Shown here in pieces: positions 59,843-64,000 of a stretch of 64,000 nucleotides of DNA (positions within the stretch are counted from its first letter, which is position 1; each line of letters begins with the position of its first letter). A model generated the notes under the pieces. The model was not told the DNA's origin and made no database searches. It saw nothing but the letters and a program-made list of their open reading frames with translations. The DNA comes from Methyloversatilis discipulorum (GTDB lineage Bacteria > Pseudomonadota > Gammaproteobacteria > Burkholderiales > Rhodocyclaceae): assembly GCF_000385375.1 (NCBI RefSeq), contig NZ_ARVV01000001.1, positions 1,922,001 through 1,986,000 on the forward strand. Direction: 5' to 3'. The position numbers were made by a program, and so were the translations under genes.

Positions 59843-62809
59843 ATGCAACTGCCGCTGATCACCCTCGTCGCACTGCCTTTCGCCGGCAGCCTGATTGCAG
59901 CACTGCTGCCGACCAATGCGCGCAATGCCGAATCGACGCTGGCCGGCCTGATCGCGCTGCTCTGCACGGTGCAGGCGGCGCTGCTGTTTCCGGAGATCGC
60001 GGCCGGGCAGGTGATCCGTCAGGAAATTTCCTGGCTGCCGTCGCTCGGCCTGAACTTCGTGCTGCGCATGGACGGCTTCGCCTGGATGTTCTCGATGCTG
60101 GTGCTGGGCATCGGTGCACTGGTCGTGCTGTACGCGCGCTACTACATGTCGCCGGCCGACCCGGTGCCGCGCTTCTTCGCTTTCCTGCTCGCCTTCATGG
60201 GTGCGATGAGCGGCGTCGTGCTGTCCGGCAACCTGTTCCAGATGGTGCTGTTCTGGGAACTGACCAGCCTGTTCTCCTTCCTGCTGATCGGTTACTGGCA
60301 CCACCGCAAGGACGCGCGCCGCGGCGCGCGCATGGCGCTGACCGTGACCGGCGCGGGCGGCCTCTGCCTGCTGGCCGGTGTGGTACTGCTCGGCCACATC
60401 GCCGGCAGCTACGACCTCGACGTGGTGCTGGCGGCCGGCGACACGGTGCGCGCGCATCCGCTGTACCGGCCGATGCTGGTGCTGGTGCTGCTCGGCGCCT
60501 TCACCAAGAGCGCTCAGTTCCCGTTCCAGTTCTGGCTGCCGAATGCGATGGCCGCACCGACACCGGTGTCGGCCTACCTGCATTCGGCCACCATGGTGAA
60601 GGCCGGCGTCTTCCTGCTGGCGCGGCTGTGGCCGGTGCTGGCCGGCACCGACGAATGGTTCTGGCTGGTCACCGGCGCCGGTCTGGCGACGCTGCTGGTC
60701 GGCGGTTTCGCCGCCATCTTCCAGAACGATCTGAAGGGCCTGCTGGCCTATTCGACCATTTCGCACCTTGGCCTGATCACCACGCTGCTCGGGCTGAACA
60801 GTCCGCTGGCCGCGGTGGCGGCGGTGTTCCACATCATTAACCACGCCACCTTCAAGGCCTCGCTGTTCATGGCGGTGGGCGTGATCGACCATGAGACCGG
60901 CACGCGCGATATCCGCCGCCTGAGCGGTCTGGCGCGCTACATGCCGATCACCGCGACGCTGGCGACGGTGGCGGCGGCGGCGATGGCTGGCGTGCCGCTG
61001 CTCAATGGCTTCATTTCGAAGGAAATGTTCTTCAGCGAAGCGGTGTTCCTGGCCGCCTCGCCCGGCATCGACCGCGCGCTGCCGGTGGTGGCCGTGGTCG
61101 CCGGCATGTTCAGCGTCGCCTATTCGCTGCGCTTCACGGTCGAGGTGTTCCTGGGCCGTGACAAGTGCGGCGCGCTGCCGCGCCAGCCGCACGAGCCGCC
61201 GCGCTGGATGCGGGCGCCGATCTCGGTGCTGGTGCTTGCCTGTCTGGTGGTCGGCACGCTGCCGCAGTGGTCCATCCAGCGCATCCTCGAAACTGCGGCG
61301 CAGCCGGTAGTCGGCACGCTGCCGGCTTTCGATCTGGCGGTGTGGCACGGCTTCAACCTGCCGCTGTGGATGAGCCTGCTGTCGCTGGTCGGCGGCATCG
61401 CGCTGTTCTTCGCGTTGCGCAGCCCGATGCGCCGCGGCCATATCGCGAAGGCGCCGCTGATCGGCCGGATCAACGGCAAGCGCGTGTTCCGCTCTCTGCT
61501 GGCCCGGCTCACGCTGGCCGGCCGCCACACTCGGCGGCTGTTCGGTACGCGCCGCCTGCAGATGCAGCTGATGCTGCTGGTGCTGGTGACGCTGGTGGCT
61601 GCCGCCGTGCCGCTGCGCAAGCTCGGCAGCGAGGCGCTGCTGGCCGGTGGTGACCGCGCCATGCTGGAGTTCTCGCCGATGTTCGCGCTGATGTGGCTGG
61701 TTGGCGCGGGCGCGGCGATCGGCGCCGTGTGGCAGGCGAAGTACCACCGGCTGACCGCGCTGGCGCTGATGAGCGTGTCCGGGCTGGTCACCGTCATCAC
61801 CTTCGCCTGGTTCTCGGCGCCCGATCTCGCGCTGACCCAGCTGTCGGTCGAGGCGGTCACCACCGTGCTCATCATGCTCGGGCTGCGCTGGCTGCCGAAG
61901 CGGCTGGAAGACGTCGGGCGCAATCAGTCGCTGCGCGTCCGCGCGCGGGCACGCGTGCGGCGTGCGCGCGATCTTGCGATCGCGCTCGCTGCGGGCGCCG
62001 GGCTGGCGCTGCTTTCGTGGGCCATGATGACGCGCAGCTTTCCGCAGAGCATTTCGCCCTTCTTTCTCGAACGGGCGCTGCCCGAAGGCGGCGGCAGCAA
62101 TGTGGTGAACGTGATGCTGGTCGATTTCCGCGGTTTCGACACGCTGGGCGAAATCACCGTGCTCGGCGTGGTGGCGCTGACCGTGTATGCGCTGCTGCGC
62201 CGCTTCCGTCCGGCGCCTGAAAGTGCGGAACTGCCGGCGCAGCAGCGGGCGCTGCCGGCCGACCTGGCGACCGATCTGGTGGACGCCCAGACGGCCGAGG
62301 ACACCGCCCGCGGCTACCTGATGGTGCCGGCGGTGCTGGTGCGGCTGGTGCTGCCGCTGGCGGCGGTGATCGCGGTCTACCTGTTCATGCGCGGCCACAA
62401 CGAACCGGGCGGCGGTTTCGTCGCCGGGCTGGTGCTGTCGACCGCCTTCATCGTGCAGTACATCGTGTCCGGTACGCAGTGGGTCGAAGCGCACATGGAC
62501 CTGCGGCCGCAGCGCTGGATCGCCTTCGGCCTGCTGACGGCGACGGCCACCGGCCTCGGTTCCTTCGCGCTGGGCTATCCCTTCCTGACTACTCACACCG
62601 CCCACCTCAGCCTGCCGCTGATCGGCGACATCCACGTCGCCAGCGCGCTGTTCTACGACATCGGCGTGTTCCTGCTGGTGGTCGGGGCGACGCTGCTGAT
62701 ACTGACCGCGCTGGGCCACCAGTCGGTGCGTGGACGCCGTGTCCGTGACAGCGATGACGACGGTGACGGCGATCGCGGCGGCGACCAACAAAGAGAAGGA
62801 GCGCACTGA
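59843..62809 (+). CDS. mrpA: Na+(K+)/H+ antiporter subunit A, fused to subunit B
   Basis: 988 aa. Mrp antiporters exchange Na+ or K+ for H+ for pH and salt homeostasis and are related to complex I. Residues 1-500 match NuoL-type MrpA (VLFWELTSLFSFLLIGYWHH, FTKSAQFPFQFWLPNAMAAP with the key Lys, and HIINHATFKASLFMAVGVID). About 600-800 is the MrpA C-part, and residues 830-965 are an MrpB domain (VLVRLVLPLAAVIAVYLFMR, GHNEPGGGFVAGLV). The MrpAB fusion is the usual form in proteobacteria. The stop overlaps mrpC (TGATG). Confidence 0.95.
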   Translation: MQLPLITLVALPFAGSLIAALLPTNARNAESTLAGLIALLCTVQAALLFPEIAAGQVIRQEISWLPSLGLNFVLRMDGFAWMFSMLVLGIGALVVLYARYYMSPADPVPRFFAFLLAFMGAMSGVVLSGNLFQMVLFWELTSLFSFLLIGYWHHRKDARRGARMALTVTGAGGLCLLAGVVLLGHIAGSYDLDVVLAAGDTVRAHPLYRPMLVLVLLGAFTKSAQFPFQFWLPNAMAAPTPVSAYLHSATMVKAGVFLLARLWPVLAGTDEWFWLVTGAGLATLLVGGFAAIFQNDLKGLLAYSTISHLGLITTLLGLNSPLAAVAAVFHIINHATFKASLFMAVGVIDHETGTRDIRRLSGLARYMPITATLATVAAAAMAGVPLLNGFISKEMFFSEAVFLAASPGIDRALPVVAVVAGMFSVAYSLRFTVEVFLGRDKCGALPRQPHEPPRWMRAPISVLVLACLVVGTLPQWSIQRILETAAQPVVGTLPAFDLAVWHGFNLPLWMSLLSLVGGIALFFALRSPMRRGHIAKAPLIGRINGKRVFRSLLARLTLAGRHTRRLFGTRRLQMQLMLLVLVTLVAAAVPLRKLGSEALLAGGDRAMLEFSPMFALMWLVGAGAAIGAVWQAKYHRLTALALMSVSGLVTVITFAWFSAPDLALTQLSVEAVTTVLIMLGLRWLPKRLEDVGRNQSLRVRARARVRRARDLAIALAAGAGLALLSWAMMTRSFPQSISPFFLERALPEGGGSNVVNVMLVDFRGFDTLGEITVLGVVALTVYALLRRFRPAPESAELPAQQRALPADLATDLVDAQTAEDTARGYLMVPAVLVRLVLPLAAVIAVYLFMRGHNEPGGGFVAGLVLSTAFIVQYIVSGTQWVEAHMDLRPQRWIAFGLLTATATGLGSFALGYPFLTTHTAHLSLPLIGDIHVASALFYDIGVFLLVVGATLLILTALGHQSVRGRRVRDSDDDGDGDRGGDQQREGAH

Positions 62810-63153
62810 TGGAAATCGTCCTCGCCTGCGCGATCGGCGTACTGACCGCCTGCGGCGTGTGGCTGCTGCTGCGACCGCGTACCTATCAGGTCATCATGGG
62901 GCTGTCGCTGCTCGGCTACGGCGTGAACCTGTTCATCTTCAGCATGGGCCGGCTGGCGCTGGACAGCGAGCCGGTGCTGGCGGCCGGCGTGCCGACCGAC
63001 CTTGCGCACTACACCGACCCGATGCCGCAGGCGCTGGTGTTGACCGCCATCGTGATCGGCTTCGCGATGACCGCGCTCTTCCTGGTCGTGCTGCTGGCGC
63101 AGCGGGGCTTCTTCGGCAATGACCATGTCGATGGCCGGGAGGACGCCGAATGA
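62809..63153 (+). CDS. mrpC: Na+(K+)/H+ antiporter subunit C
   Basis: 114 aa, three membrane helices, NuoK-like. Seen: TYQVIMGLSLLGYGVNLFIF and DPMPQALVLTAIVIGFAMTA, the two family signatures. Overlaps mrpAB by one base and mrpD by four. Confidence 0.95.
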   Translation: MEIVLACAIGVLTACGVWLLLRPRTYQVIMGLSLLGYGVNLFIFSMGRLALDSEPVLAAGVPTDLAHYTDPMPQALVLTAIVIGFAMTALFLVVLLAQRGFFGNDHVDGREDAE

Positions 63154-64000
63154 GGGCATTTGCGCAGGCACTGATGCCGCACCTCACGATAGTGCCCATC
63201 CTGCTGCCGCTGCTGACCGCCTGCCTGCTGCTGTTGCTGGACGGTAGGCGCCACCGCATCCGCGGCATGATCGGTCTGGCGGCCGCGCTGGCCAATCTGG
63301 CGGTGGCGGTGTTGCTGCTGTTCTGGGTCGGCAGCGACCTGCCCGCCGCCTATGGCGTCTACCTGCCGTCGAACTGGGATGTGCCCTTCGGCATCGTGCT
63401 GGTCGCCGACCGCCTGTCGGTGCTGCTGCTGGTCACCGCCGCCGTCGTCGCGCTGATGGCGCTGTTGTTCGCCGTCGCACGCTGGCACAAGGCGGGTGCG
63501 CATTTCCATCCGCTGTTCCAGATCCAGATCATGGGCCTGAACGGCGCCTTCCTGACCGGGGACCTGTTCAACCTGTTCGTGTTCTTTGAGGTGATGCTGG
63601 CGGCGTCCTACGGTCTGCTGCTGCACGGCTCCGGCCCGTCGCGTGTGCGCACCGGCCTGCACTACGTGGCGATCAACCTGCTGGCGTCCTCGCTCTTCCT
63701 GATCGGCGCCGCGCTGATCTACGGCGTCACCGGCACGCTGAACATGGCCGACATCGCGGCCCGCATCCCGCAGGTGGCGGCCGGCGACCGCGCGCTGCTG
63801 CATGCCGCCTTCGCCGTGCTCGGCGTCGCCTTCCTGGCCAAGGCGGCGATGTGGCCGCTGAACTTCTGGCTGGTGCCGGCCTACGCCGCCGCCAGCGCGC
63901 CGGCAGCGGCAGTGTTCGCGCTGCTGACCAAGGTCGGCGTCTATGTGCTGTTGCGCTTCAGCACGCTGATGTTCTCGGATCAGGCGGGCGCTTCCGCCGG
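63150..64000 (+). CDS. mrpD: Na+(K+)/H+ antiporter subunit D, N-terminal part
   Basis: 283 codons up to the window end; the rest is beyond 64000. NuoN-like subunit. Seen: DRLSVLLLVTAAVVALMALL, FFEVMLAASYGLLLHG and FLAKAAMWPLNFWLVPAYAA with the conserved Lys of the proton path. ATG 63150 makes an ATGA overlap with mrpC. Later mrp genes (E-G) are expected just outside. Confidence 0.94.
   Translation, partial: MRAFAQALMPHLTIVPILLPLLTACLLLLLDGRRHRIRGMIGLAAALANLAVAVLLLFWVGSDLPAAYGVYLPSNWDVPFGIVLVADRLSVLLLVTAAVVALMALLFAVARWHKAGAHFHPLFQIQIMGLNGAFLTGDLFNLFVFFEVMLAASYGLLLHGSGPSRVRTGLHYVAINLLASSLFLIGAALIYGVTGTLNMADIAARIPQVAAGDRALLHAAFAVLGVAFLAKAAMWPLNFWLVPAYAAASAPAAAVFALLTKVGVYVLLRFSTLMFSDQAGASA

Noticed and set aside
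59660-62806. 1048-codon open frame on the minus strand
   Set aside because: It is antisense to mrpAB, is rich in Gln, His and Arg with no recognisable domain, and has no ribosome site. mrpAB has clear homology.

Overview
The window is 64 kb of a GC-rich, densely packed bacterial chromosome. Its gene families and operon forms point to a betaproteobacterium near Rhodocyclales/Nitrosomonadales: a yciB-yciI-bolA-PpiC block, an XrtB/EpsD-G exopolysaccharide locus, tmk-holB-pilZ-tatD, a fused PabB-PabC and a fused MrpA-MrpB. A Methyloversatilis-like organism would fit, but I cannot prove the genus from sequence alone. There are no rRNA or tRNA genes, insertion sequences, phage genes or CRISPR arrays that I can see. 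Nearly all the DNA is coding, and many neighbours overlap by 1-4 bases.

Layout. 1-5.1 kb (minus): start of the B12-dependent ribonucleotide reductase nrdJ, a spacer with three REPIN-type repeats, an aspartoacylase-like hydrolase, SelO, a CobW-type GTPase and a LysR regulator. 6.1-7.5 kb (plus): pirin and flavodoxin-like quinone reductase, divergent from the LysR gene. 7.5-10 kb (minus): small membrane protein, PpiC-type isomerase, BolA, YciI, YciB. 10.2-13 kb (plus): HU, YaaA, a secreted helical-repeat protein and a Tat-exported dienelactone hydrolase. 13-23.5 kb (minus): nitrate assimilation block nirB-nirD-narK-kinase/phosphatase-nasA-ybiB. 23.7-26.3 kb: small membrane ORF, chemoreceptor and a second YbiB paralogue. 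26.4-31.9 kb: two tandem beta-hydroxyacid dehydrogenases, dadA, fbp and a BaiN-like flavoprotein. 31.9-45.1 kb: exopolysaccharide genes in two parts (VanZ-like, WcaJ-type transferase, EpsL; then EpsD-E-F-G and XrtB), separated by apt, a lipoprotein peptidase, pabBC, DUF3301 and MazG-like genes. 45.1-51 kb: tadA, L,D-transpeptidase, GNAT, a histidine kinase/response regulator pair, NRDE protein, DUF4936 and ygfZ. 51-57 kb: mltG-tmk-holB-pilZ-tatD-ankyrin-queF, then a UDG-like gene. 57.3-64 kb: a YbbP-type permease and the Mrp/Pha antiporter (mrpAB, mrpC, mrpD, cut by the window end).

How it works together. The nitrate block imports nitrate (NarK), reduces it to nitrite (NasA) and then to ammonium (NirBD). 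I read a complete nitrogen-control region upstream of nirB: an NtrC-type palindrome, an IHF-like site and a -24/-12 sigma-54 promoter, followed by a leader of about 515 nt. nasA has its own -24/-12 element 15 bases from its start codon. A kinase/phosphatase fusion sits inside this block and may add post-translational control. The exopolysaccharide genes supply the initiating sugar transferase, export channel, chain-length machinery and an exosortase; no PEP-CTERM substrate protein and no further glycosyltransferase lie in the window. -24/-12-like sequences also precede the WcaJ-type gene and, more weakly, epsD.
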